Below, piece after piece: positions 10,795-24,499 of a stretch of 64,000 bases of DNA. Numbering within the stretch: position 1 is the first letter of the stretch; the number at the start of each line of letters is the position of its first letter. The notes under the pieces were generated by a model. That model worked only from the letters and a program-made list of their open reading frames with translations, searched no databases and was not told the origin of the DNA. The translations under genes and the position numbers were made by a program. The DNA is from Phytophthora colocasiae. Lineage: Eukaryota; Oomycota; Peronosporomycetes; Peronosporales; Peronosporaceae. The DNA lies in the NCBI GenBank assembly GCA_018806915.1, contig JAGKQI010000096.1, positions 868,001 through 932,000 of the forward strand. Reading direction: 5' to 3'.

Positions 10795-12355
10795 CTACAC
10801 CGTCATGATGACCTCGCCGTCCTCATCCTGTGCCTCGCTTTCTTCATTACCTGTCCAGATACCGTTCCATACAGTACTCCAGATGTCAGGCCCATGTTTT
10901 TCAACGTATCGATTGAAAGTTTCTTGCTCACGTTGCGCCTTGGACGTCCATGCATCAAGTTTTAACGGCTGGGCTTGAGGCTCCAGGAGTTTATCGTCCT
11001 CTTCATCAATTTGCTTATCGAGCTGATGCAAATCCAATACACTCATGTCACTATGGGTGCTGTCTGGAGGGCCACCCGCAGCACTGCTAACCGTGCCATC
11101 ACTGGTATGAGAGAGAAGGTCGTGGTCAGTCTCAAGCTGCTTGAAAAAATTAATGTTGTAAGAAACACACTCACACGTTGTCAGCGCGTAAACTACCATT
11201 GCGTACCTGCTTGTCCGCAATGGCTAACTGTCGGATCTGCTCCTTCAAACTTACCAGTTGCTGCTGTTGGACTTTAATGTAGTCATTAGCGTCCTCGAGT
11301 TGTCTCTGAACGATCGCTTTCTCGTCGCGCAGTTTCCGGACATAGTCGAGCATCACGCGGTTTTCTCCGAGCATTTGTATCTCCTGAGACTCTTGTACAA
11401 GCGCTTCAATGGTCTTCTTCAACTGGTTAACAAGCAGATCCTTCTCTTCAAGCTGCAATTGTAATTTCCCATTCTGGATTTCATGCGGACACGTTTCTGA
11501 TCCCTGTTGGTCACCATTAACCGTCAAGCCACACTCCGCTTCTCCATTCTCTCCTGTAGCCTTTTTAGCGTCGCATTTCTTCTCCATCAGATTGTGCTCG
11601 GTTATATCAATCGTATCATTCTTCTCCTGCACTTGAGTAAACAGTTCCTTCACCTCCTCCTTGATAGCCAGCTCAATCGCCATTTTGTCCTTACTGATCC
11701 CTTTCTCCCCTTTCAAACTTGCATCAGCACCATGCAACAGCAACAGTCTCGTGCACTCCACTTGGTTAGAATGGCAAGCCAAGTGCAGTGGCGTGGCACC
11801 TTCTCCGTTACGAGTGTTTACCAGCTCCTTCTTCTGTACATCTTCTCTCTCCAGCAAGATCTTCATCACATCCACAGCTTGGCAAGACGCTGCCCAGTGC
11901 AACAGAGATCCACCTGTAGCTGCGTCAGTCACGCCTACATCCACACCAGCTTCTAGTAATTGATTCACACTAGTGACATCATTAGCTGCGACTTGTTGGA
12001 TTAAGAACTGGTGGAACACCAGAATCAGGTCCTGCGCCTTCAGATCTTGAGCCAGCATATAAGCAGATCGATTTCCATCTTCTTTCCCTTCCTGTTTGTT
12101 GCTCTGATGCTGTGGGGGGAAGCCAGCAGCCAGAAGAACTCGAAGTGCGTCCTTTTTACCACTCGCCACGGCCACATGCAGCGGTGAGCGACCAGTTACA
12201 GGGTCCACCACATCAGCCAAAGTGAGCTGACCGCGTCCGTGGTCTGCCAGAGCCTTAATGACGTCGGAACGGCCGTATTCCGCCGCTAAGAAGAAGCCAT
12301 CCACTGCCTCCTGCAGCTCTTCCGTCATCTTGTAAAGTGCCACGTCGTATGCCAC
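10795..12355 (-). CDS. Ankyrin-repeat and coiled-coil protein
   Basis: Two exons, 11207-12355 and 10795-11136, with a 70-bp phase-0 intron, give 496 residues. Residues about 20-240 hold ankyrin repeats with classic cores (GRSPLHVAVASGKKDALRVLL, GGSLLHWAASCQAVDVMKILL, GATPLHLACHSNQVECTRLLL). A long coiled coil follows, ending QQLVSLKEQIRQLAIADKQ. The second exon is acidic and contains W-rich FNRYVEKHGPDIWSTVWNGI. It is probably a cytosolic scaffold; partners are unknown. It lies downstream of CTP synthase on the same strand, 315 bp away. The start is the only ATG before the ankyrin region. Confidence 0.85.
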
Positions 12356-12670
12356 TCGAAGCGTTGTGATTGGTCGAACAATATGGCTACATCTGAGGCA
12401 AATGTAGCCATGTATTCTAAAGTACGTCAGACGAAAAGGAGAATTGTAATAAATAAAGTATATTGTATTGTCTAGCCTCTACTGTGGACATGGAGCCCGA
12501 CCGCGAGAGCTTCGCCCCGTTTTCCTTCGACAGAAGAAAAACGAAGGCAAAAGCAGCGGAGGGATGGATCCAAATCAATATTTTAGCCTATTCACACGCA
12601 AACCTGCAGCTCCACCGGTCGTCGTTGCACCAGTTCTTGAATCGCAGTCATTTCCATCACCTGTAGCCGC

Positions 12671-15105
<2,435 letters not shown>

Positions 15106-17448
15106 ATGGTAGTGAACGAAGCCGAGGAAGCGAAAGCAAGTGCGTCATTGGCTCGGTTGCGGCTGTTCCTGTCATCGCATGCCCCCAACGGACCAGAAGA
15201 TGTTCGAGCAGCATCTCCAGAGCGTCCGGCAAAAGGCGACGGCAGCTCGCAGGGTGAAACGCCGCCTCCAGCCTCTGAATGGGGGGCAGACGTCGCATCT
15301 TGTCCTGAAATATTTGTGGATGACGAAGAAGACGACGTTAAGCAGGCTACCATCCCTGCTGCAGGAGCTGTGGCGAGTGTGACGCCCATAAGTCAATCGT
15401 CGAAGGAATTTGCACGAGTAAAGTATCTGCTGCAGTGCTCGTTGCCTGGATATCGTGTGCACGAGGGTGTTGTGATTTGGGATATGCGGAACCCGTCGCT
15501 CGTGGCCCAATACGAACAGCATTCAACGGGACTGCTGGAGCTCGAGTCGTGGGTTGCAATGAACGATATTGGTGCCGACATGGGTGACGTCCATAGCTAC
15601 GGATTTACCTCTCTCGACGCGAATCAAACAGGGATGAAATTCACCACTGGAAACCTTCAACTCAGTGCACCGTTAGACCAGTCCGCTGAAGCGAAGAAAC
15701 CATCCAGTACGCGGCAATTTGTCCTCTGTAAGATTGCAGTGGGACGATCGCTTGCCATTCGGGGGGAGGACGAGGCTAAAGGACGGCTCCCACCTGGGTA
15801 TCACAGTTACTACCTGCATCGAAGTGAAGAAGTTGGCTCGGATCAAGATCACAACCTGGAAGATGCACACCTGGATCGTGGTTACTATCACGAGTACATT
15901 CTAAACAACACGCTCCAAATCTTACCGCAATACCTCGTTCGGTTCACCTTTTCAGCAGCCGATGCGCATGGTCCTGTTGGTACTTGCGCTCTATGTGAGC
16001 AGCATCCTGCGGCTGTCCAGTGCCGCAACTGTGAAGCTTATATCTGTGCTCAATGTGACCAAGAAGTTCACTCGGCTAACAAGTTGGTGCGTCGTCACAA
16101 GCGCACCCCATTACGCAGCAAGTCCAAGGCAGTAGCAACTGGAGGTGCTGGACGCGGCAGACGTCGTAGTTCGACACCATCACTAGCTGCTGCTATCACG
16201 GAAATCGGTTCGGAAAACCTCTTGAACCCAGTCCAAGCTCCAAGCAGCGCGGAACTAACGGAAGCACAGGTCAACGAGATCGTTGCAAAACAACTGGAAG
16301 ATGGTTTATCCACCGATGACACACATGCGCCAACGTGCCGCACGCACCATGGCAAGAAGGTGGAGTTTTACTGCCCCGTGTGCCAAGTTCCGGTGTGCGT
16401 GACCTGTAAAATGGTTGGAGATCACTCGATTGGAGAGAAAGGTTCTCATCGACTACTGACCGTTGCAGATGCCTATGAGAGTTCTATACGCGAGTCACAT
16501 CGCCCCGACCCACTGATCACTTCGCGCAAGACGGTGATCGAGAACAAGCTCCAGGTTCTGACTCGGATTCAACGAAGCGTCCAGGAAAACAAGGCACAAG
16601 TTGCGGCTGCCATCAACGAGCAGTGCGCACGAGCTCTGCAAAATCTCGACGATGCCGTAGCGGTGAAGATGCGAGTACTCACCGGTGAAACACTTGAGTT
16701 CGAGCGGCAATTGCAGCAGATCGACTGGGTGGATGAAAGTCTCGAAGATCACCGATCTCTGCTTCCAGCAGTAGAGTTCTTGGCTGCTTGGAGTCAACAC
16801 AAGCTCCTTCGAGCTGAACAGCGTGACTTCCCTCCCTTTGCGCATGGCACCAGCAACAGAGCGGATCAAGTGAAAGCCGATTTACAGCTTACAGGTGAGC
16901 TCTTCGTCATGTCGGCAGATCAACTGGCAGCTTCACACCAGCGGATTTCAGCCACGTCAGGTGACGTTGATCCAGCAATCAGCGAAGGTGACAATGGTAA
17001 CCAGGGAAGTCTCATTGGTGGCTCACAGGTAGAACTAAAAGCTGCTGCCCTACTAGCACAACATCGTCGTGGTGGGGACAACGACGTCCGCAAGCGGTTG
17101 CTCAACATGAAAGGAGCTGTTCCCGCAGATTCCCATGGGACATTCATGGCATCAAGACACGTGATATCTCCACAATGCCAGCAGCTACTGGACGAAATCC
17201 GTCATGATGTTTTCGTCCAGAACAACACTAAAAAGAGTGCAGAGGCTGACGTATCACCCCGTTCTCGCTTTGAAATTCCACCGGTTGGACTGTCAAATCG
17301 AATGGCTGATTCCACCGACACTTTGCGGGAGTTTTCAGTGCAACCGAGCGTTAAGAAACACTCAGACGACGAGTTATTATCCCCTCGGCGACGTCGCGGC
17401 AGCAGTGCGTGGTCAACGCTGTTACGCCGCAAAATTGGATCGGACTGA
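15106..17448 (+). CDS. PARP-like ADP-ribosyltransferase fold fused to two B-box zinc fingers
   Basis: Single exon of 780 residues; the first ATG in frame is at 15106. Residues about 100-285 read like the PARP catalytic fold. A lead-in resembles VxxIxxxxNPxLxxxY (VVIWDMRNPSLVAQY); then come GMKFTTGN, the strand FVLCKIAVGRS at 205, LPPGYHSYYL, and the last strands YYHEYILNNTLQILPQYLVRF from 260. Glu263 would be the catalytic glutamate. The usual His of the first motif and the Tyr of the second are not evident, so transferase activity is doubtful. B-box 1 begins at Cys294 (CALCEQHPAAVQCRNCEAYI) and B-box 2 at Cys411 (CRTHHGKKVEFYCPVCQVPV). A coiled coil of about 70 residues and a disordered serine/arginine tail follow. 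No RING is present, so it is TRIM-like without E3 function. Confidence 0.8.
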   Translation: MVVNEAEEAKASASLARLRLFLSSHAPNGPEDVRAASPERPAKGDGSSQGETPPPASEWGADVASCPEIFVDDEEDDVKQATIPAAGAVASVTPISQSSKEFARVKYLLQCSLPGYRVHEGVVIWDMRNPSLVAQYEQHSTGLLELESWVAMNDIGADMGDVHSYGFTSLDANQTGMKFTTGNLQLSAPLDQSAEAKKPSSTRQFVLCKIAVGRSLAIRGEDEAKGRLPPGYHSYYLHRSEEVGSDQDHNLEDAHLDRGYYHEYILNNTLQILPQYLVRFTFSAADAHGPVGTCALCEQHPAAVQCRNCEAYICAQCDQEVHSANKLVRRHKRTPLRSKSKAVATGGAGRGRRRSSTPSLAAAITEIGSENLLNPVQAPSSAELTEAQVNEIVAKQLEDGLSTDDTHAPTCRTHHGKKVEFYCPVCQVPVCVTCKMVGDHSIGEKGSHRLLTVADAYESSIRESHRPDPLITSRKTVIENKLQVLTRIQRSVQENKAQVAAAINEQCARALQNLDDAVAVKMRVLTGETLEFERQLQQIDWVDESLEDHRSLLPAVEFLAAWSQHKLLRAEQRDFPPFAHGTSNRADQVKADLQLTGELFVMSADQLAASHQRISATSGDVDPAISEGDNGNQGSLIGGSQVELKAAALLAQHRRGGDNDVRKRLLNMKGAVPADSHGTFMASRHVISPQCQQLLDEIRHDVFVQNNTKKSAEADVSPRSRFEIPPVGLSNRMADSTDTLREFSVQPSVKKHSDDELLSPRRRRGSSAWSTLLRRKIGSD

Positions 17449-18102
17449 GAGACAGCAACTTGATGTAAAGACTCGGATGCTAAGATACTTGACCCTTCTC
17501 ATAGCTCTTCCAGCTGCACAATTCCGTGTTTTAAACCTCAGGTAGGTATGCTGGTCTTCACCGTACGTGCAGAGTTCCCTCAACTCCCCAGAGCCCGAAG
17601 TGACAATCAGACGTTCGTCTCCGAAATGTGAGGCGAACTGCTCCAATCCTTTAGGCTTGTCAAGTTTCGCTTGTAATGCCAACCACGACACATGAGGAAC
17701 GGCATCATGATAATAGAGGTTGGAGTTATCCACGAAGGGCATCTCAAGGAACCGGAGCAGATTCTGTGAGAGCCTGATGCCGACGTTCTGGGGATCACGG
17801 TGGAGTTGTGTTCCCGCCGCTCGCAACTTCTCCGCGCGTCTGTGGACGTGGGCATCAGGGTTGGCAGAGCCTGTTTGAATGAGCATAATCATATTTAGTT
17901 TGACTCCAGTGATTTTTGCCCGTTCACCTAGCGCGCCTACAAATGCGACAGTGAAACTTGCTAGATGCATACAAGACATGCTACATGTAGTGAATACATC
18001 GTGTTGCGTTCGTAGCGGCTGAACGCGTGCAGCGATCGCACCACCACGATAAGATAGCACAAGGAAACGCAGGTCGGGACGGACGGAGAGCGCATGAAAC
18101 AC
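17422..18102 (-). CDS. Hypothetical protein, convergent overlap with the B-box gene
   Basis: A 226-codon ORF starting MFHALSVRPDLRFLVLSYRG and including ASFTVAFVGALGERAKITGV, MLIQTGSANPDAHVHRRAEK and QNLLRFLEMPFVDNSNLYYH. Composition looks coding, and I do not recognise a family. Its last 27 bases overlap the end of the B-box gene on the other strand, which is unusual. An intron near the 3' end could replace the final basic stretch and remove the overlap. No signal peptide is clear. Confidence 0.6.
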   Translation of the reverse strand: MFHALSVRPDLRFLVLSYRGGAIAARVQPLRTQHDVFTTCSMSCMHLASFTVAFVGALGERAKITGVKLNMIMLIQTGSANPDAHVHRRAEKLRAAGTQLHRDPQNVGIRLSQNLLRFLEMPFVDNSNLYYHDAVPHVSWLALQAKLDKPKGLEQFASHFGDERLIVTSGSGELRELCTYGEDQHTYLRFKTRNCAAGRAMRRVKYLSIRVFTSSCCLSVRSNFAA

Positions 18103-18605
18103 CCACGGGTTAAATCACTGGGATAGCTACATTGTATCGCTTGGGTTAATGGGTGTATAGTTAGACACACAGCGCAACGCTTATTGTAGGGGACAATGAA
18201 CTTGGACCCACTTTTGCCACCATCATTAGGAGGGTTTCTTTTTGGAAAACCATATGCAACATTTAGATACTGTATATGGGTAAAACCACGGCTCTCGTTC
18301 CAAAAATGAGGTCCGTTTTGCCAGATTCCTTCTCGTTTAGGCGCTACATGCCCTTAAACACAAGGAATCTGAATGCCCAAAAGTTTCGGGAAAAGGGCTC
18401 CGCAAATGTAGGAATTTCATTGGGCGAGAAGCTAAACCATATGAAGATCATGAGAAAAGGCAACTTGCTGTGTCTCATGAAAATGATGTGTACCACCAAA
18501 ATATTAATTTTGCACAGGTATCCTGTGCAACGCAACTGGTACTCTCCGTATACTGTCGCGTCACATTTATAAGATATAGGAGGTTCATTTGTAATCGTCA
18601 AGTTG
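18103..18605. other. Gene-poor stretch
   Basis: Small ORFs only, none with recognisable features. It is A/T-richer than the flanking genes and probably holds transposon debris linked to the relic that follows. Confidence 0.4.
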
Positions 18606-18851
18606 TCATGTTTTGCTGGAATTGGGCCAACTCACCTCGAACGGCAAGCCCGGTTGCCTCCTAAAGTCGCGCATCACGCGCTTGACAGTGTTAGACGAGA
18701 TCCCAAGACACTCTGCAACAATGTCTCGCGTTCGTCCCCTTCGTGTAAGGCCTTGCGTGCGTGCAGCGGTGAAGAAGTTGTGTACATTCACCACAAACTT
18801 CTTCTCGCCAGCTGTGAGACCCACGCCTTGAGGCATGCCGTGCTCGCTCAA
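18606..18851 (-). pseudogene. Fragment of a DDE transposase N-terminal HTH region
   Basis: An 81-codon ORF whose middle reads EKKFVVNVHNFFTAARTQGL, then TRDIVAECLGISSNTVKRVM. It resembles the helix-turn-helix DNA-binding start of Tc1/mariner-like transposases common in oomycetes. No catalytic part follows in any frame nearby, so it is a remnant. Confidence 0.55.
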
Positions 18852-19627
18852 AAATAAACGCTGCTTAGCGATTTTGGCCCAGAGGGCAGCTTTGATATCT
18901 ATCTATAGATTCTATGTGTTTGCTGCGCAGTGGCGACAGTTTTGACTGCACCACGCCTTGATCTACCTGATGTTGAAGTTCGAGTGGGGCCAAGTGCACT
19001 GTCCCGTACAATAACACCTCCTGAAGATTGTATTGCCATTCGGAGTCCCTGCTATATTGTATAAAGAGTTATTGTGAAGGCACAGTGATTTCTAGGAATC
19101 TGGAAATCATCCTGCGCACCTGCAAGTGCGAATTCGACGGCGAGACTTGCTCGACATATACAAGACGTGTTAGTAAACACACCATGTTGCTTTCGTTGCA
19201 GAGGCGCGCATGTAGCGCTCGCACTACAATGATGTAAGCGCAAAGTAACGGAGGTTAGGGTGGGATTTTTAGACAAGAGAGTGGGTTAAATGCTGAGGGC
19301 TGTCGATCGTACTTAGGCGCACATTTGGTCCAATACTCTCCACTAGTAAAACGTTTCTTAATGATGGTCATTTGGTCATTTGGTCATTTGGTCATTTGGT
19401 CAGTTGGTCCTTCGCTCAATTGGGGTTCGAGGACGTCGTTTCAGGTCAAGGGGACTAAAATCGCTGCCACGTGCCAAGGTGCTCTCCCATCGATCTGGAG
19501 CTCTCTTCCTCGACTCACACGTGCGCTCGGTCGATTAAACTAGCCCAGTAGCATTCCTCAGCGTTCCACCGCACCCTACAGCGCAGTTTTTTTTCTCATC
19601 AGGAAGACACTTAACGCTTCAGTAAGA
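18852..19627. other. Intergenic stretch with an 8-bp microsatellite
   Basis: No gene is supported. About five copies of TTTGGTCA run from about 19364 to 19406. The region includes the promoter of the protease gene that starts at 19628. Confidence 0.6.
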
Positions 19628-21849
19628 ATGGTGCGAGTGATTGCTGGCTTTCCGGTGATTCTGGCGACCATTTCAATGCTATCGGCATTGTCAAAGGCAG
19701 AGCAGGAGGTTGGCATGACTATGCAGCTGCATCGGCTTCCCAAGCATGATATCCACCCGGAGAGATACGCAAGGCGTTTGAACATCGAAGAGGACGCGCC
19801 GGAACTCGTGCCACTTCATTTAGGACTCGGGTACGGTCTACTGTACAACAACAATAGGGTATTTGTAGAGTTCTAATGACGTTGTGACTGGTACAGAACA
19901 CACTACACGTGGGTGTATGCTGGTACTCCGCCTCAACGAGCCTCTGTGATTGCGGATACAGGCAGTGGATTGATGGCGTTCCCGTGTTCGGGATGCGACG
20001 GCTGCGGTTCACACACAGATCAGCCATTCCAGGCCGACAACTCGTCTACATTGATTCATGTAACCTGTGCGCAAAAATCGTTCTTCCAGTGCAGGGAATG
20101 CAAGCTGCAGTCCGACACTTGCGATATTTCTCAGTCATACATGGAAGGAAGCAGCTGGAAGGCCTCTGTGGTTGAAGATGTCGTGTATCTAGGAGGAGAG
20201 TCCAGCTTCCAGGATGAAGACATGCGCAACCGCTACGGAACGCACTTTCAGTTCGGCTGCCAGAGCTCGGAGAAAGGGTTGTTTGTCACGCAGGTAGCGG
20301 ATGGCATCATGGGGCTGTCCAACACGGAGAACCACATTGTGGCAAAGCTGCACCGCGAGAACAAGATCTCTAGCAACCTGTTCTCACTCTGCTTTACTGA
20401 TAACGGTGGCACTATGTCTGTTGGGCATCCGCACAAAGCTGCTCATCGGGGAGAGATCTCGTACGCGAAAGTGATCTCCGACCGCTCTGCCGGGTAAGAA
20501 TGAGCTGTTTTTACAGGGTTTTGCAGCTTGTACTAACTATTCTATGCTCCAGCCATTTCTACAATGTCAACATGAAGGATATTCGCATTGGTGGCAAGTC
20601 CATCAACGCTAAGGAGGAGGCATACAGCCGCGGCCACTACATTGTGGACAGCGGAACCACCGACTCATATCTCCCTCGAGCGCTGAAGACAGAATTTTTG
20701 CAGGTGTTTAAGGAAGTCACGGGGCGCGACTATCAGGTTGGCTCGACGTGTAAGGGCTTTACGAACGAGGATCTGGCGTCGCTGCCCACCATTCAGCTCG
20801 TGATGGAGGCTTATGGAGACGAAAACGCTCAAGTGATTCTGGATGTGCCACCTGAGCAGTATCTGCTCGAATCTAATGGTGCTTACTGTGGTGGCATTTA
20901 CCTGTCTGAGAACTCTGGCGGTGTTATTGGTGCCAACCTTATGATGAACCGTGACGTGATCTTTGATCTTGGCAATCAGCGCGTAGGATTTGTGGATGCT
21001 GACTGCGCTTTCCAAGGAGGTGCCAATGCGACGGCACCCCCGTCCATTCACAAGGGTGCTACGAGTCCTACAACTGGATCTGAAGTAAAGGAGAACGATG
21101 TCTTCCCTGCAGCTACAAACGCGGCCGCTCCAACACCGGCAGCAGTGAACGCGGTAGTACCAACTGCTGCCGCGACATTGAAACCGACTGCTTCTCCAGC
21201 AGTAGTGGACACTGTAGCACCAACGTCTGAACCAACCGAACCAACTGTGATCATTTGGAAAACGCCGCAGCCCACTTATTCTGAACCAGTTGCGACGGCT
21301 TCGTCTGAAGTGGAAACGACTCCCGAGCCCATTGCCGCGGTAACTTTATCGCCTGCTGCGACAGAGGTGACAGCGAACGCTTCAGCGTTGAATGCTGCTT
21401 CAAACGCTGATCAAATCATTCAGCCGTTGTCAGGCGAAATCACGACGACTGCCCAGTCCTCCTCAGCGGCTACTGGAGACCAAAACTTGAAGGAGAAGGA
21501 GTCCTCTGGCGCTCACCCAATGGTGCTGACTATTGTCGGTGCAGTCTTAGTTGTTGGTTTTCTGGTGATGATGCTGATTTCAGTGAGTCGACGGAAACAA
21601 AAGACCGGTAAGGATCAGCTTTGGAGCCGTGTGAAGGGAGACGAGGAAGACGAAGATGATGATGACGAGGAGGAGTTTGGTGTCGTTCGCAACGACAAAA
21701 AGAAATCGGCGCCTACATCAAAGCACCAGCGACTTGACCAGGACGACGACGATGACGATCAAAGCAGCAGTGACGAGGAGGACGAAGTCTTTGACCGGAA
21801 ATCTGTGCAGGAGACCAAGGTGGATAACCGCACGTTGGAGCGTCTTTGA
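19628..21849 (+). CDS. Plasmepsin V-like membrane-anchored aspartic protease, paralogue A
   Basis: Exons 19628-19830, 19897-20493 and 20553-21849 give 698 residues. A signal peptide covers residues 1-24. Catalytic aspartates are D88 (ADTGSG) and D299 (VDSGTTD). Directly after the first comes a cysteine-rich insert, FPCSGCDGCGSHTDQPF with more Cys downstream, the nepenthesin-type arrangement seen in plasmepsin V. The tail is a long Thr/Ala/Pro-rich stalk, a membrane span at about 590-611 (MVLTIVGAVLVVGFLVMMLI) and an acidic D/E-rich cytosolic end. The predicted topology is type I with a lumenal active site. Plasmepsin V cleaves export motifs in malaria parasites, and oomycete relatives have been proposed to act on RxLR proteins; that role here is inference. 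Intron 1 (66 bp, phase 2) matches the paralogue at 35912. Confidence 0.92.
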
Positions 21850-22059
21850 GTTGCACAGAACGGATCATGTATTTCGCCAATGCCCAGTAAATAAAGATAA
21901 CCAGCGCTGCGTCCAGTTCCACCAGCACGCCGACCGCTACCACAACAATGAGATGCACGACTCGCTGTTAGTAGATAACGTTTTCCTTTTGTGAGTATGC
22001 GAATATAGGCACATGCTTGTGTTCTTTCTATATTTCTTCGAGGGATTGTCCGATGTCGA

Positions 22060-22276
22060 AGGCAGCAGAGCTATTAGAGCGACGCCAACCGAGTGGCTTC
22101 ATGGATTTCGGGTGGATTCAAACCTTTGAGGTGCCAATGGGGAACTTTTACCATACACGAGGTAGAATATTTCGGCTTGCTTTCTTTCACTCGGCGAAAG
22201 CGTCTCCCACCGGACAAGCTCGGCTTCGAAGATGATATCGTAGCTGAAACACCACCCGAGTTGTACGAGCTGGGAC
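22060..22276 (+). pseudogene. 5' part of an ORF broken by the copia insertion
   Basis: The frame ending ...DDIVAETPPELYELG runs into the left LTR. The same frame resumes after the right LTR at 28086 (PPSPSASPPHKRVKRQ). The product is not recognised; it is probably a repeat-family or transposon protein. The start codon is uncertain, as ATGs in more than one frame occur between 22050 and 22110. Confidence 0.55.
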
Positions 22277-22421
22277 TGTTGGAAACCACTGAGTGGTTTC
22301 AAACCCCGAAGATATTGCGAGTAGGTGTCGTAGGTAGCGGACGCAAGTCGATAAGGCCGAAGCAATAAACCAGTTCTACATTTATCATTAACTACTCAAG
22401 TCCCCTCTAGCCGAATCAATA
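22277..22421 (+). repeat. Left LTR of the copia element
   Basis: 145 bp, TGTTGG...CAATA, directly after the GGGAC target duplication. Confidence 0.9.
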
Positions 22422-22429
22422 AATTATGA

Positions 22430-24260
22430 GCTCAAGTCGCACTACGAAGGAAGCCATGCCTCACGAGTCGCATGAGTCGCAACCCCTGCCCCAGTCACCG
22501 TTGAAGACGACAGTGAAGCCTCTGGCCCTACAATTGTCGAACAAGGAGATCCTGCCCGTGGCGAAAGCGAAGGCACCAGCATTCCACCTACCCACGCAAG
22601 TGGATGTCGAACGCCTGCGGTTGCTGACTGGCTAGACCAAGTGTTTGAATTCCTCGTTGGCCTGGGCGAACGGGTTGTGCGCATGGAGAATTCTCAACGT
22701 TACCATAGCTCCAGCATTTCAAGGGATGTCGACATGGAGCAAAGCGTGTTTGGGCGTATAGTACACCTCGAGGATGCAGCACTGTTGCTGCAAGACATGA
22801 AAACGTGGACGACTGTCAAGAACCACCTCATGTCGTGCACTTCTTGCAGCAGCAGGGCTCCGCACTCGATGCGCTACAAGGTGCTGTGATGCGCCTGCAA
22901 CATGTGCAAGGATGCTGCCCCCTACACTCCGTGCCCTTGGCGCCTAAAGGTGTTGGTGTGCCAAGAAACCAAACGGTTGACATCTACTAGCACGGCCAGC
23001 ATCATTCGCGAGCCCAGGCTCCCTCAAAGCGCGGTCTCACACCACTGCAGTGTGTTTTCATCAAGGAGCTCGCGCTTGAGCACCTCATGCCTCAGCGCAT
23101 TCTGCACGCTTTGGGGTGCAAGTTTAACCTCCGGCCCGCTACGCTGCCATCGCTGCGAATGGTGCAAAATGTTATGCACTACTACCGCCGTAGCCGCCTT
23201 GGAGGGAACGACAACCACCGGGAGATAATAGAGGCTGTCCGTCGCCTCGCGTTTAGTGGACGTGAAAGCGAGCATGACGCCTTCACGTTCACTAACGACT
23301 ACGACGAGGATGGAGCGACCATTGTGGGCAATGGATCGGACGCTCGTCCGTTCTTGGTAGGCATGACGACCAAGACACTTCTCCGCAATGCCGTCCGCGA
23401 TTCCGGTATCTTTGTGCTGCACATGGATGCAACGTTTAAGTTGAATGCGGCCGGAAACCCGGTTCTCGTGTGCGGCATCACCGATGCTGCGCGAACTTTC
23501 CATCTCGTGGCTATATTCATCTCATCGCAGATGCAGGAAGAAAATTTTGTTGCAGCGCTCGTCGCATTGCGACGCATGTATGTGCGTGTGAATGGCGCTG
23601 ATACGAACGTTAGGTACGTCCTTGGGGATGCTGGCAAGGCCCAGCGCAACGCGTTTGGTGAAGTATTAGGGCCGACTGTGACTTTAGCTACCTGATGTAA
23701 TTCTACCACGTCGTTGCTAAGTTACGTGAGAAGGCGCGATGCCTCAGTCAAGAGCTCTCGACGTTAGTCTTTAAAGGGGTCTATGATCTCCACTTCTTTG
23801 CCAGTGAGACCGAATACGAGAACCGAAAGACGGCCATGCTGGAGACGTGGGCTGCGCACCCAGACTTGTTGGCCTTCAGCGCCTACGTCAAGGCGCAATG
23901 GTTGCAAGGGCACTCCACAAAGTGGCAGTGCTACCACACGCCAACGGGGTTCGCCACCACCACCAACCCCGTTGAGCAGTTTAACCGGGCACTAAAGCGC
24001 GACTACACGCACCACCGGCAGCTCAAGATTTGTACAACATCGAGTCTTACCATGACACCACGTGTACCAAGCACAGCTGTCCACGAAGACATGCCGGTCG
24101 TTGAGCTTTCTCAGCTACTGAGCCCTTCATGCCCTGCAAGCCACGTCCTGCCAGCCTCCGAGCCCACCAGTCGCCGATTCCCGCCGAGCGCTTCCAACCG
24201 TCCGCCGAGCCGCTCGTCCCACCATCCACCCAGTCCTGCCAAGCTCCAAGCGCTGTAAGC
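22430..24260 (+). pseudogene. Mutator-like (MULE) transposase relic nested in the copia element
   Basis: The best-kept part, 23087-23695, reads as a MULE catalytic core: HMDATFKLN (first Asp), a stretch VLVCGITDAARTFHLVAIFI, and GDAGKAQRNAFGEV (second acidic site). After a stop near 23695 the frame continues with FYHVVAKLREKAR and, near 23970, NPVEQFNRALKRDYTHH, both typical of this superfamily. It sits between the left LTR and the copia gag, so it inserted into the retrotransposon leader. Terminal inverted repeats were not identified. The upstream ORFs at 22426-22890 could be its N-terminus or copia leader. Confidence 0.75.
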
Positions 24261-24499
24261 CACCGATTCCTCCGCGTCCCTCCAGTCACCGATCCCACCG
24301 AGGCCGCCGCTGATTCCGTCAACCCTTGAGCCGAGCGCGCTGCTGCCTCCGGCCGCCGAGTCTGCAACGCCCTCTTCATGCCACGAAATCTTGAATGAGA
24401 GTCACCGATCAACGACCCGTTGGGGAAGGGCTAGGGATTTGTCGCATGCGTTTCGCGCCACGCCGCCATCCAGCCTCGTTTCTGCCATTGTGCTGAGCT

